DNA from: Prochilodus magdalenae
Lineage: Eukaryota > Chordata > Actinopteri > Characiformes > Prochilodontidae
Direction of reading: 5' to 3'
Assembly (NCBI GenBank): GCA_024036415.1
Contig: JAMWET010000579.1
Span: 707,103-771,102 of the forward strand
Length of the DNA stretch: 64,000 nucleotides
Made by a program: the position numbers and the translations under genes. Positions 12,926-24,701 of the stretch are shown here, one piece after another. The stretch's first letter is position 1. The number at the start of each line of letters is the position of its first letter. Below the pieces are notes generated by a model. It did not search any database. It worked only from the letters and a program-made list of their open reading frames with translations, and was not told where the DNA came from.

Positions 12926-13918
12926 TAATTGCACACACTAGATGACAAGGTTAAGGGAGGCATCACACACTTCCTTTTTCTGTACCTCACTAAACTTATC
13001 TTGTATTACGAACCATCACGTGACCTTAGGTCTCAAACTGTGGGCTCTCTATTAGTGCCTAGAATTAATAAAGTTACATCAGGGGGCAGAACCTTTTCAT
13101 ACAAGGCCCCCCAGCTTTGGAGTAACCTACCAGTCAGTGTTCGGAACTCAGACAGCCTAAATTTTTAAGTCCAGGCTTAAAACCTACCTGTTTATTCAAG
13201 CTTTTGGTAGTTAGTTTTTTCTGCTAGATAAAAGATGCAGATCTAGGGGTCCACTGACAGAGAGTATTTGGTAAACTGTGTTGGTGCTGTTGTCCAGCTG
13301 CTCTTCATGTTCACCCAGTTTTGTTGACGGTGGAGCAGAGGGTACCTGACTTCTCAGGGAGCCGCCGCGTCTTTGTGATCTTCTGGATCTCCCTTTTAGT
13401 TAGGCTGTAATAGCCAGACCTGCCGGAGTCACTACTGCACTCTGTTAACACCATAAAGTGTGTTTAGATCTTCTATCAGAGCTAACAGTCGGTCTGTTCT
13501 CTTTGTCAGAGCTGAACTGCTCTTGTGTGGTCTGATGCTGTTGCTACATCTGCTTTGACTGGGTGCCACTGCTTTAGCCACCATGGAGCTCCTGACTGTC
13601 CTGCACTGTGAAAGCTTGGCCCGCATCCTGCTGACCCATCCGATGACTCAACTACTTAATTACAGACTAATCAGACATTTATTCCTCTACCTCACAAACC
13701 CCAAAAACTCCTTACCTTACTTGTCTTGTTATCTGGTGTTGGCCAGAGGAGGATGGGTTCCCCTTTTGAGTCTTGGTTCCTCTTGAGGTTTCTTCCTTTA
13801 AAACTTAGGGAGTTTTTCCTTGCCTTTGTTGCCCTTGGCTTGCTTACTGGGGGCTCGGACACCAGGTTCTTTGTAAAAGTGCTTTGTGATAAGCGCTATA
13901 TAAATAAATGTTGACTCT
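12926..13918 (+). mobile_element. 5'-truncated L2-like LINE (reverse-transcriptase C-terminus plus 3' UTR)
   Basis: The left part (about 12955-13215) encodes the far C-terminus of a non-LTR retrotransposon ORF2. It carries the typical order Leu-Arg-Ser, a Val-Pro-Arg block, a Gly-Gly-Arg-Thr-Phe-Ser block, Ala-Pro-x-Leu-Trp, Asn-Leu-Pro and Ser-Arg-Leu-Lys-Thr. A one-base frame break near 13166 separates the last block from the rest. About 500 bp of 3' UTR follows, ending in the well-known fish tail around 13740-13910 (a TTCCTCTTGAGGTTTC segment and a GTGCTTTGTGATAAGCGCTA segment, then ATAAATAAA). This machinery copied itself by target-primed reverse transcription. The copy lacks the endonuclease and polymerase core, so it is dead. 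Clade assignment to L2/CR1-like is from memory of the family. Confidence 0.85.
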
Positions 13919-14324
13919 ATATTTTTCAAAGGATTAATAAATAATCTATATATTTTTTAACTCAAAATAACTTGTTTGTGTCTAAATATTTGATTGAGAA
14001 ATTTGGAAGTATTTTCTTTATGTAGCAGTTATTTATGTAGTAAAGTTATTTTACTATGAGAGGACAAAATGCCAAAAAAATTGTAAAAGTAAATGCTTTG
14101 TTGTTAATAAGAATACATCTGCAGATTTAACAATTATTTCTTGAATCTTTTCATCAACACATGGACTGTCTAAGTGTCGCTTTGCATTTTTTCTCTCTCT
14201 TTCTCTCCCCTAGTATGAATATCGCAATTTAGTTATGCTATTGACCAATTTGCCCCTTGGACTGAGTGGCTAAACATTCTTCACCCAAGCTAACATTTAT
14301 TGGGGCAAGCAACAAAACAAAAGT

Positions 14325-15040
14325 ACCTTTACTCCTTGTTTTCGAGTGTAACCCTCACCCTTGAAACTGAGTTACAAGGAGTAGTGGTTGAAATCTTCTC
14401 CCTGTGAAATGGGACAACTCTTTAAGAACCGGATACGTCATCAGTTGTCTTGAGCGGCTTGTATATAAACAGAAAAAAAAACCAAGGGCACCAACACAAA
14501 ACTGGACAACTTCATTAACTGGCTGCTAGCAGTGCTCTGTAGGTGACCCTGCCAGTCTGCAGTGATAGCAGAGGATAGCAGCTTTTTAACCAGCTTCATG
14601 ATCGAATTTCCCCAGTCCACCTTAAATGGTGCAGCAACCTCAGGTACCAGAACTGCTGCACCATTTAAAGTGGAATGGGAAATTTTGCTAGGTAGCAGCC
14701 GAGACATCAGCGTATTACTAGCAATTTTTATGTGTTATGAAGAAAAATAACCATACAACGCTTTTACAGTGGTTGACTTATATTTATGGGTTTCTTTGGT
14801 GCCTTGTGCAGCCATCTTGCCGATGATTTACAATGCATTCTGGGAATTTTCTCATGACACAAAATTTGGAGTGTGCCTCCTAAAAATCTCTGTTTGAAGG
14901 GCCATATAGCCCTAAAACTTTGCCCTACCCCTCCATCTCAAAAACAATAGGGACAACCCTACCCCTAGATGTGAACACGCAAAACGGAGAGTTAGTGCTA
15001 ATTTTTAGGAACAAGGGGTGAAATTGGATTGGGCCTTAGT
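14325..15040. mobile_element. probable nested non-autonomous DNA transposon
   Basis: The flanks (about 14325-14415 and 14880-15040) resemble parts of a short fish transposon. The right flank has a GGCCATATAGCCC segment and several CCCTACCCC motifs; the left flank has CTCCTTGTT and CCTCACCCTTG motifs that partly mirror AACAAGGGGTG on the right. A separate palindromic repeat sits between them (14604-14690), which suggests one element inserted in another. I could not fix the terminal inverted repeats or the target duplication, so the boundaries are approximate. Confidence 0.35.
14604..14690. repeat. palindromic repeat (CACCATTTAAGGTGG family), copy 1
   Basis: Arms 14616-14635 and 14655-14674 are inverted repeats of 20 bp with one mismatch and a 19-base spacer. 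Weaker complementarity extends outwards to about 14604 and 14690. The core, TGCACCATTTAAGGTGGA, recurs at 41085-41179 and 60511-60530, so this is a dispersed family. It is most simply a palindromic miniature transposon. Confidence 0.75.
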
Positions 15041-15749
15041 CTCTATTGAAAAACTTAATTGGCGTTAAAAGGGTTGACTGTCTGATTATCCGTGCCATCA
15101 GATGAATCAGAATTCGCAACCTGAAAATGTGTGTTTCATTGGGCCGTGTTGTCAATAGGTTCAAATTGGGATCGAAATTGGGTTACCATTTTTAATTTAT
15201 TGTAATTCACAGCAGGTGTACAGCTTCAACAAAACATAAAAGTCAGTTCTTGGTTCTTCCACCAAACAGTGTAGCTGATTAAAATAGTTAGCAAACACCT
15301 TAAAAGTTATGTTCTTTTATGATCAACACAATGTTTTTTAATGACTTCATTAATACAGACTTCAGGTTATATGTGTGTGTGTAGATTAAATATTGTTTTG
15401 AACAAGACCTTGCCATTAAAATTTTAGTCACATCCTCAACACACTGAGAAATTTCAATGAACCACCGAAATAGTGTTGGGCATGCAAGAGCATAAAGTTG
15501 TCAGCTCTTTTTTTTGTCCAGCTTTAGTCTTGCCTGCATATATTCATTATATCTCTCGATCACTAGTCTAGTGCATGCAAGCCAGGCAATGTTTTTGTAC
15601 TTCAGGAGGTTGTAATTAAAATTTTTAATGGGTTAGCTCTCCTGCTGAACCTGTATTGGTCATTACTTTATCTGTCTTACTTCACCTGTCAAAGAGTAAG
15701 CAAGCAGGCAGGGGAGATCCTATTTGGAATAGGCAGTCTTTACTTCAGT

Positions 15750-16640
15750 ATGCAGTGCTATGAGAAAGTATTTGCCCCCTCTGGATTTTGCTTTCAGGTT
15801 CTAATACACAATGTACTGTCAGATAAGGAGCACACAAGGGAACACAAAACACAGTTATTAAATGATAATTTAATTTACTGTAGGCAAAAATTTTGCAACA
15901 ATAATTGTCCTTCCCCCCCAAACATAATAACAGGTCATGCCACATTTAGCAGCAACAACTGCAACCAAATGCTTCCGATAACTGGAGATCAATTTTTTAC
16001 ATCACTGTGGAGGAATTTTGGCCCATTCTTCTTTGCAGAATTACTGTAATTCAGAGCAGGGCTTTCAAACATGAACTGCATGTTAAAGGTCTTTACACAG
16101 CATCTCAATGGGATTCAGGTCAGGACTTTGACTAGGTCACTCATTCTCTTTCTCTCAGAAGTGGACTCGTTTTTGTCATGCTGCATAACCTAATTGTGCT
16201 TAAGCCTTAGATCATGGACTGATAACTGAACATTCTCCTGAAAAAAAAGTCAGAGAGACAAAACTTTGCCCCACCATCACAATGCCACCACTATGTTTCA
16301 CCATTGTTATGATGTTCTTTCTTTTGGTGAAATGCTGTGTTAACTTTACCCAAATGTAAAGATATCCCTGCCTTTAAAAGGATACTCTTTTTTGATTCCA
16401 GGGTCCAGAGAAGATTATGTCTTTAAGTTTAAAGTCACCAAGGTGTTTTTGTTAAGTGTGAGAGTCTTTATGTTCCTCTTGGTATGCAGTGGCCTTGCAG
16501 CTTTCTCATGCATATAATTTTGCCCACTCTCCCTGTGAATCATTGCAGTCCCAGCTTTACAAATGGCTTTTAAACCTTTCCAGACTGATATATTTTAATA
16601 ACCTTGTTTCTCATCTTTCCGGGACTTTTCATGAGCTCAG
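15750..16640 (-). mobile_element. Tc1-like DNA transposon remnant, internally deleted
   Basis: The left end (about 15753-15780) has the terminal motif AGTGCTATGAGAAAGTATTT followed by GCCCCCT, typical of one fish Tc1 family. Read on the minus strand, the interior gives Gln-Ser-Pro-Asp-Leu-Asn-Pro-Ile-Glu (about 16095-16140). This is the second catalytic Asp region of the DDE transposase, with Thr-Met-Val-Lys-His-Ser-Gly-Gly upstream of it (about 16265-16310). The N-terminal part is degraded near 16560-16640. A functional member is about 1.6 kb and cuts and pastes at TA; this copy is shorter, has stops and lacks a visible second end, so it is inactive. Confidence 0.85.
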
Positions 16641-16699
16641 TTTAATCTGCTACTTGTTCAGACCTTTTAGCCTTCATTGCTGAAAAGAGACCTTTTAAT

Positions 16700-19600
16700 G
16701 TCAAATACGCGTAAGTTATATTGTAATTAGATCAGTTTTTTAATCATGAAATGCTGTCTTTTTGATTATTGATTATTTTTAACCTTTATGTACCAAGACA
16801 AGATCACATAATTCCCCTGAGACTGATAATGTGCATGTTTTGGAGTGATTTAAAGATTTCCAAGTTGGGATCACTTTTTTGTGTTGTTATTCTAGATGTT
16901 CCAGTGACCCACTACTCTTAAAACTGCATTTCCAGAAACATAAGTGGACAGCTGATTGACCAAAAACAGAAAGTTCTGCCTTTAGTATTGTGATCAGTGG
17001 ACACCTGTGTGCACTGGTTACCGTAAGCTGAAATCTTTGAACGGTAATATGGTAAAAGAAATGGATATAGAAAGTCTGGAGTTTTTCTGTATACCTTTAT
17101 GAGCAGAACATGACACTTAATTAATGTTATTGACATCAGAATTAAAAAAAAGATTGCAGCCATGTGAGTGGCTAAGATAAAAGAAAGTCCAGGAGAAATT
17201 AACATGTAATAGCATTGTGTGTTTAAAGCCCATAACATTACATTAATGTAAATTACAGGTATATACGTTATTCTTCTATACACAAGTAACCACCTTTATT
17301 TAACGTTTATTTAAGTACAAGGTATCACTAATTCAGCATCAGGAATAATAAAGCAGAAAACATATATTTAACAAAACAACATAAACATTCTTTTCTCAGT
17401 AAAAGCTTTTTGACAGCTACATACCTGTGTTTTTTTTTCAGATCTGGAGCAGAAGACTATAGCTTAATTTTCTCCTCCCGCTCAAAGATGATAGCTTTAA
17501 GTACTATTTATCTCTTGGGGACAATTTTAGTGGTCTACCAGGTCTTGCATAGTTGGTAGGAGTTATTCTTTTTTTTCAGTTTTCTTTGTGTTCTTTAATA
17601 ATGCAGGATTTCCTTCTTGAAGGAAGTGGAATATTATACATCTGATCATAATCTTGTTCTTGTTCATAATATTGCAGTATCAATATGCTTAAACTAATTT
17701 ATTTTCTGTCACCAGTATTTCATAGTTTTTTACCTTTGCTGAAGAGCCATAATTTTAATGTGTTCTTGTTGGGTTCATTTCCAAGTGTGCCTGGTATGTA
17801 TACCATGTCTTAGAATACCTAAATGACTGAAGCTGAACACCTGAATGGCTTTCTGTTTCTCTGTGTCTTTAAAACCATTTTACTTCCCTACAAGCTAAAC
17901 TTGTAATGACATCTAGCATATGAACTAGTTTCCACATTATGTCAAGAGACCTGTCACCTTAACTTATCACATGTAATAACATGCCAAACCACTGTGCAAT
18001 ATGTCATTATGAGCAATGGCCTCAGTACAGAACAGAGACTCTAACCAGGGGTCCATTAAGCTATTGCACATAAACATATAGATTGAAACATGGCTGTGTG
18101 CTTCAGTCTGCTTTAGCTTCACTAAGAGTCTGTCAGAATTGTTAGTACAACTGGAGCTGAACTGAAGAGGTGGCCAGAGTAAGATTATTTAATTAACGAG
18201 GGTTCATGCCTTCATTTCAATCAAAGATTTAAAAGAGAGGTCTACTATTACAATAAGATAATAGTAGTCCTTACAAACGTTCGATGCAAAGTACAGAATA
18301 AGGATGACTTAAAACTGTAGGAACCAAATTAGACATCAATGTAGATTTCGGCAATTAAGATATTATGTATCGTAATTATTATTATTGTGATATTCAGAAT
18401 ATGCTTTTCTGAGCATATCATGGATATCAGGACTTCCAGAACACTGACCAACTGCATGCTTCATTGCAAAGAGAGTGTAAGTAGTACTCTAATTAGTAAT
18501 CAGAAGTTCTGAGTAAGCCAGGATCTCCTGAAAATAACATATTGCAGGTGTGGCATTCTGATGTAAATGAATTATCAAGTAATGCAGAATTAATTATTGT
18601 TAATGTGTAATTATATAAAAGTAATTTCTCATTGTGTTTACATATTATGGGGATATCATGCACTTACCAAACACAACTGATAAATACACCTGGACGTTTT
18701 AATTTAATGAATGAATGAATGAATTAACTGATTAATGACACTATGTAATGTTACACTATATGTGCAATGTAGTTTTAGTGCACTGCATTTTGTTTTTACT
18801 GAAGCACTTTCAAATCAAAGTACTGCTTCTTTACTTGCCCAAAGCTTAAGGTTAAAGTCTGTAATGTGACTACATCACGGGGAATTGGGGAGGTGAAGGG
18901 AAGCGGATTTTGTCTGAACTGGAGCAGAGCCGTGTGAAAAAGTTAAGCAGGTGTGAGTGGATAGCAAGAGGTTGGCAAGAGGTGCAGTTACAGTAGTTTG
19001 GTTAAGCCTGTACTGATAAATTTCACAGCAACACTGCCATGCTGCAAGAGCATATAACCATATCCGATTAATCTCCTATTTAATTAATCGCATTAAAGTC
19101 ATGCTGACTGAATTGTAAGCCACGCTTATAGAAGTTAATAAAATATTTTTTTAGGCAGTGTTTTTGAGGTGCTTGGTTCTATCAGTCAGATTATCAGTAA
19201 AAATCAATTAAAATATACAATAATATATAAGACTACAATAGATTCTTTGAGGCATTTGAAGACATCTCTTTCTTGGTTTTCATGCATCTGATTTTTGAAA
19301 GTATTCATTTCACTATAGTGGTTTCCTGATAAGTACATCAGGTGTGTTTTTTGGAATGGATGCAATTATGTTAATGTCTTAGAGATATACAGTTGGCTTT
19401 GTGTTCAGACTGTGGCAGGAGGTTTCTTAAATAAATAAAAGAATGCAATTGCAATCAATCTAACAAAAGCCCAGTGTTCAGCAACTGGGTTTTTTGTATC
19501 CCTGCATTTTACAGCTTATATTACCTCAGATGTGACCTTATTTTGTAGCTAAAGTTTGTAAAGCTAATGGAAAAAGGCAATTGGGAATAGCCCTTAGCCA

Positions 19601-19880
19601 CTGAATTTATGGATGCAAATGTAGTGGATGTTTACCACACCAGTGTTATCCGCTGCAGTGTTTTCCTTGGCTTCCTGTTTGGAAAAAAAGTTGTTTGTGT
19701 ATTGGGTTAGGCAGCAAACCACACCTCTAAATGAACATGGGAATCCTAGGGATCACTCAAGTGTGGTATATATGGCACAATTTGCCCATGCAGACTTGCT
19801 GACACAATTCTTGTCTTTAACATACCTCATAATCATGGCAGCTCAAATGTTAACTTTTAGGGAAGATACCATGTAGTCTG
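16700..19880. other. noncoding stretch, no recognised element
   Basis: AT-rich, apparently unique sequence. One frame of 121 codons on the minus strand (16918-17283) has hydrophobic runs but no domain I recognise, and it lies in AT-rich DNA where such runs arise by chance. A GAAT microsatellite lies at 18708-18724. Confidence 0.5.
18708..18724 (+). repeat. (GAAT)n microsatellite
   Basis: About four tandem copies of a 4-bp unit. Confidence 0.8.
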
Positions 19881-19883
19881 TCT

Positions 19884-19951
19884 TTGCTTGTAAGTGGTAC
19901 GCTAATGCTGTGCCATGTGTTCCGGTAGACCTGACAAAGTAATGAAAGATG
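19884..19951 (+). repeat. unclassified dispersed repeat, copy A
   Basis: About 68 bp resembling 28726-28796. The two share the exact core GCTAATGCTGTGCCATGTGT and flanking GTAAGTGG, GACAA and GTAAT blocks with small differences. Two copies 9 kb apart in unrelated contexts indicate a dispersed repeat, but I do not recognise the family or its ends. Confidence 0.6.
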
Positions 19952-20139
19952 TCCAAAGTTATTACTGTAATATTGCTATTCTGTTAAAAAGCAGTTACTT
20001 CAGTGTATTTAAAACATGGTGAGTAATGCCAAATTTATGCCAGCAATTAAAAGATGTTTCTTTATTTTGGTACAAATTCTAATTATAATATTATAAACTG
20101 TATACATTTTCAAATTAAATATAGAAGCAGAGTTTTTAT

Positions 20140-20451
20140 GGGGTAACATGATGGCGTATTGGGTGCCACTGTGGCCTGGAAGCGTGAAGCGTCTGGGTGC
20201 ATTTCCTTTCTGTTTTCATGTTCTCCCCATGTCTCTGGGGGCTTCGGTTTCCTCCTGTGTCCAAATACAAGCAGTCAGGCGGACCCAAATTGACCTAAAT
20301 TGCCCTGAGGTGAAAGCGTATGTCTGTTCCCTGTGATGGACTGGTTATCTTTCTAGGGTGTTTGCTGCCTTCTGCCTTATGAGTGCTGTAATAGACTCCA
20401 GCACCCCATGTCTTTCTGAAGAATAAGCGCTTTAGATAAATGAGTGAGTGA
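20140..20451 (+). mobile_element. tRNA-derived SINE, DANA/HE-like, near full length
   Basis: The order of motifs fits a fish tRNA-derived SINE: a degraded tRNA-like head (about 20145-20210), TTCATGTTCTCCCCATGTCT at 20214-20233, a GGTTTCCTCC segment, a CCAAAtaCAAGCAGTCAGG-like segment, then CTAAATTGCCC and CCCTGTGATGGACTGGT. After these come a CTGCCTTCTGCC block, a GACTCCAGCACCCC block and an AATAAGCGCTTTAGATAAATGAGTGA tail region ending near 20451. SINEs move with LINE enzymes and encode nothing. This copy is well diverged from any consensus. Confidence 0.85.
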
Positions 20452-21069
20452 TTTGTTATGTTGTATTAAAGCCAGAGGTGTTTTCTGTCTTAAGAATATC
20501 TTCCCTATTTCTAATAATTATCAGATATATTCAGAGAATTCAGAGAAACACACTAAAGCTAAACTCAATATAACCAAACTCAGCATAATCAAAAACTAGC
20601 AAGACCACTTGTTTGTAGCTGCCTGTTGCCTGTGCATTGGTTTGCCTATTTGTTCATCCATCTGCACCTCTGTTTGTCCATTTCTTTTTTTACTTTGTCT
20701 GTTCATTTGTATGTTCAACTGCATATCTGTTCGTCTGTGGCTTTTTCCTTCCAGTTAGCGTTACATAAAAGCTAGATAATGATGTTAGTTCTAAATTAGT
20801 GAGTGGTGGAGCCGGGTAGGAATATTGGACAAGGAGCTGTTGGACAATAAGCTGCTTATTAGCAATGCCCACACAGTTCTCAGATAGGTCTGTTTGGTGG
20901 TTGTAAGCCATGTTTTTATCATATTTGTATCTTGCATCTTTGATTCAGGTTTTGCTGGATGTTAATTATAACACTCAAGTTTAGTATTGTTGTAATTTGG
21001 ACACTTTTTGTATAGATACTGAATAGAAGCTGTTTGGTTCCTATTTAATTTTTTGAGAAGCTAACTTTG

Positions 21070-21560
21070 CTTTAAAATGAGCACTACAACTAGATTATCT
21101 TGGGGCTTTGACGGACTAATAAATGCGGCTCTAAAGCAGTACGCTTTTTTTTATAGTGTCCCTGTACTACTGCATCAGCTTATAACTCCCACCTATCTGT
21201 GCCACAAAAGCACAACACAAATAATGGGTCTTAGAAAATGGTGGCAAAATTGCCTCCCTCACGTTCCAGGGCATAGTTTGTGTGCAGGCACTCCACTATT
21301 TTTCCTCATGTGGGCCTGATGTCAGCAAGTTTGGAATTGAATTTGTGCAGAAATGTGGCTTGTAGATAACAGGAGGAATAATGCATTGCTTTAAGATGAG
21401 GACGGACGTGGAACAGACAGAAGGAAACTAAATGAAGAGCCAGGCCACTATTTTTTTCCTGAGAAGTGGTGCAAATAAAACTTCAACATCAGCCTGGGGC
21501 AGGAGAGCGAAGAGAAAAGTCTGGCCATTTCCACATCACCTTCATTTATGCGTCCACCTT
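21070..21560. promoter_or_regulatory. possible conserved noncoding block
   Basis: About 490 bp of repeat-free sequence of balanced composition. It has no transposon similarity and no open frame with a protein signature. It lies next to a 154-codon minus-strand frame (21668-22132) that is aromatic-rich and low-complexity, which I read as chance. Conservation is inferred from texture only. Confidence 0.25.
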
Positions 21561-22690
21561 AAAGTTGAGGAATAAACTCCCTATGGCACATAGAGCAGAT
21601 GAAAAATGTTGAACGCGTATAAAAAACATTCCTGGAATCGAGGGGCTGCATAAATAAGTGATCAGATTCAGTAACGTGTGAGAGGAAGAAGTGGGCTGTG
21701 CAAGACCATCAGGCCAGCGAATTGCAAGAGACGGCAAACAGACCAAAAACGGGAAAAAAATAACAAGAAACACAGCCAGTACGTAACTGAGAAAATAACT
21801 ATACTATAAGAGCAAACAAAGAACATGAAAAAGTAGCATGTCCTAGGATAGTATGAAACGCAACAATAATACATCACAAAGAAACAGATACCGTGAACCA
21901 TATGTACAGAAAATCGGATTTCAGTAAAGAGAAAAGTAAGAGAGAGATCAAATGAAAATGGGATGGTCCAGCCAAAAAGTACTGTCACAAAGTTGATTTT
22001 GTCAAGATTTGAATACACTGCAGTTGGTAATATGGCCTCTGTTGCAGAGTAAAAAAAAAAATACATTGATTGTTGCACTGATAGAAGTCTGATTAATGAT
22101 GACATTAAAGGGCACAGAACTGAAAAGTACATAATAGTCAGGTTGTTAATTAAATAAATAGTAAATCATTTTTACTTCAAGCTGAGTGTGACAGCTACGG
22201 AGGCTAGGAAACACTGTGCTAATGTAGAGCACACATAGTGACATGCCTTGATATAAAATTCTCTGAAAGATTGATGAGAACCTGATAAAATTATATTTGT
22301 ATGTAAATATAGATGTTTATCAGTATGCTTTCTTTTATTTAGAAAAAAACATTATTAGATTAGAATAGTACTAAAGAGTAGAGTAAACTAAAAGAAAATC
22401 GTACTCTGCTTGGTTTGTCTCCTGGATGAACACTCAAATAAAGCGCTGTTTTTGGTTTATAGCCATGTTGGAATAGAGGTTTTGAACTCAGCAGAGTGCT
22501 ATGGATATCGATTTTTTGGAAATATTTCTTTGGAACCCCACTCACCAGAGCACCTTCAGCATTTCTATGTTTATTTCAGTACCAGTCGCACTTGTGTGTT
22601 TGTAATTTTTGCAGCATTAATTGCAGCATTGTGTTTTCATAGGCAGAACAACAGTTCTAGATCATTTTTGGATTTTTACACAGATCAAAG
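21561..22690. other. noncoding stretch, no recognised element
   Basis: The 154-codon minus-strand frame (21668-22132) is full of Phe, Tyr and Ser, as expected from AT-rich DNA read in a T-rich frame, and has no motif. A 107-codon plus-strand frame (22410-22733) also lacks any recognisable domain. No transposon is seen. Confidence 0.4.
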
Positions 22691-22691
22691 G

Positions 22692-23159
22692 TCAACTCGC
22701 ATTTCTCTCTTTGAGCTGAGGGCTTTGCCCTGAAGTCCTGAGTGGAGTTGTTTTGGCATCATTGTGGTATAAGCCTGGCTGTTTGTGATCGTCCTGTAGT
22801 GTCGTCTCCGTGTCTGGCACCGCAAATCTGACGTAGGCCCCAGCGGTATTTGGATTTGCTTTCGAGACTGCGGGTTGCTCCCTGTCTCTCGACCCGGCGC
22901 TCTGGATCCCTCCTACATACCAGAGCCACCATGAGGAGCTGTTTCTCAAATCCTGGCCCACCAGAGGCCTTAATCCGCTCCTTCCATCAGCCGTTACCAT
23001 GACGACCGGACCTCCTCTCAGAAACCCACAGACGTGCACCAGGCTCGGCTGGAAGCCACTCAGTACCCAAGAGTGAACCTCCGGACAAACGGCAGTGATT
23101 ACACCGACCTCCTCTCTTTTTCCTCTTTTTTTCTCAAGTGGCCTGAAAAGAGCAAGCAT
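22692..23159 (-). other. 155-codon open frame over a CpG-rich block, unidentified
   Basis: An ATG-started frame of 155 codons runs antisense through the most CpG-rich part of the window: about 20 CpG in 22788-23110, counted by eye, against few elsewhere. The peptide has a Lys/Arg-rich start and a Gly/Val/Trp-rich middle, with no signal peptide, membrane segment or family motif that I recognise. On the plus strand a frame of roughly 75 codons is also open (about 22842-23074). CpG-rich DNA is poor in stop codons, so neither frame proves a gene. The block could be a small CpG island, an exon, or a young insertion not yet depleted of CpG. Confidence 0.2.
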
Positions 23160-24192
23160 AAGCTGCTTTTCTGAGGTCTGCCTGAACGTGGTCGGTTTGG
23201 ACTGGCTTCTTAACTGATATACATTGATCTGATGACTGTTGTTCTACCTTAACTTTTGATCTGTTGATTTGGGCCTGGGCAGCGACCATGAATACTGACC
23301 CAAGTTTGGTGATGAAGGTCATCAGGTCAACTTCTTGCCACATCTGATGCTAAAACAAGCATGACACTGAGCACAAAAGACAGTTTCAAGTATGCACTTT
23401 CTAGTCACACATCAACCATAGTTAAAACTTGCTTATTGCATGTGTTACCATAAGAGTCCTAAACGAGTCTCTACCAGGAGTCCCTTTGAGTCTACACTTT
23501 GGTAAAATTCTTAAAAGCCAAGCCTTGTCTTTTATTCTTATGCCTTACGCCTTATGCGTTGTCCTCCTGTTGCTTTTTATTATATTTTTGTATATCTTTT
23601 TATCTGTATAGCTTTGGTCATATGCAGTTATTTTGGTTGTGTATATTATTGTGTATAATGTTTCTATTAAGCATCCCTAGGCTATATATAAATTAAGCTC
23701 ATGCAAAGGCTTTTATACATTAAACTGATAAAAAGCATTTCATTCAAGCTCTTATGACATTGGTTTAGCAGAGTGAAAGAACTACACTGTACTACAGGAT
23801 TCTGTAATTACTGCTCTTAATAGAGACTCACTAACCTCTTTACTATTAGCATTTCATTTCAGTCATTTTTTCAGTACATTTTGCAGTGTACAGCCTTGTT
23901 TGTTCTGTAGGTGTTCCTGCTGAAGTGTATTTGACATAAGGAGGAAATGTTATGATTAATTTAATTGATTTACTCAGCAATCCATATTGCCCCTTACAGA
24001 CTAAATGTCATCATAATCACTCATAGACTTTGGCTTGGGCTCTAAACATTTTGCCATTTGTCTCTTGCTTTCCTCTCAGTGGGCCATTTATCATCAATTA
24101 CATGCGTATTGGCAGATTCTGCATTGCAATTCACCCAGCACTCCACTCATGTGCTTATTTCACTTGGCTGATCATGCATAATAATGTATCAG
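23160..24192. other. noncoding stretch, no recognised element
   Basis: No gene or known transposon is seen. The first 180 bp continue the more GC-balanced composition of the preceding block; the rest is AT-rich. Confidence 0.5.
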
Positions 24193-24330
24193 TCATTTTC
24201 TTTATCTTTCTTTTCCTCTTTCTTTTTTCTTTCTTTCTTCCTCTCTGTCTCTGTCTCTCTCTCCCTCTCTCTCTCTCTCTTTCTCTCTCTCTCTTTCTCT
24301 CTCTCTCTCACATACACACACACACACTAT
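24193..24330 (+). repeat. (CT)n pyrimidine tract with adjoining (CA)n
   Basis: A polypyrimidine run of about 115 bp, mostly CT and CTTT units, passes into (CA)n near 24309. It is a compound microsatellite. The Leu/Ser-rich frames across it are artefacts of the repeat. Confidence 0.9.
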
Positions 24331-24701
24331 TTCTCACTGTCTCTCCACACACACTTGACTGGACTGGTGTTTTTCCGCTTAAAAACAATGCACAGTTCAA
24401 AAGTTCAGCACTTGCTTTGAGTTACTTTGTGCATTCGCTCATGGTGGATCATCATCACTGTGAACCGTTTTACTTCGCTTCAGATAACATGAAAAATCCT
24501 GCTATTCTCACAGGGAAAAAAAACATTTCATAGACGGTCATTCCAAGTCAATTTCATAATAAAACAAACACAATATTTTATACTTACTCACTTTTGATAC
24601 AACATTTTTTTTGTTTGATTTAATATACTTTGTTCATATTTATTTGATCATGCAAGTAAATTAAGTGCACTTTATTCAGTTAATGCCTTCTACTAGATAA
24701 T

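Noticed and set aside
14441..14750. 88- and 62-codon overlapping frames on both strands with similar peptides
   Set aside because: The mirrored peptides come from the palindromic repeat, not from a gene.
16918..17283. 121-codon minus-strand frame with hydrophobic segments
   Set aside because: AT-rich background gives such runs by chance; no recognised family.
21668..22132. 154-codon minus-strand frame rich in Phe, Tyr and Ser that looks membrane-like
   Set aside because: The composition follows from A-rich plus-strand DNA; no motif, start context or splice signals.
24030..24533. 167-codon open frame
   Set aside because: Most of it is the (CT)n/(CA)n microsatellite read as Leu/Ser and Thr/His repeats, with no coding evidence.
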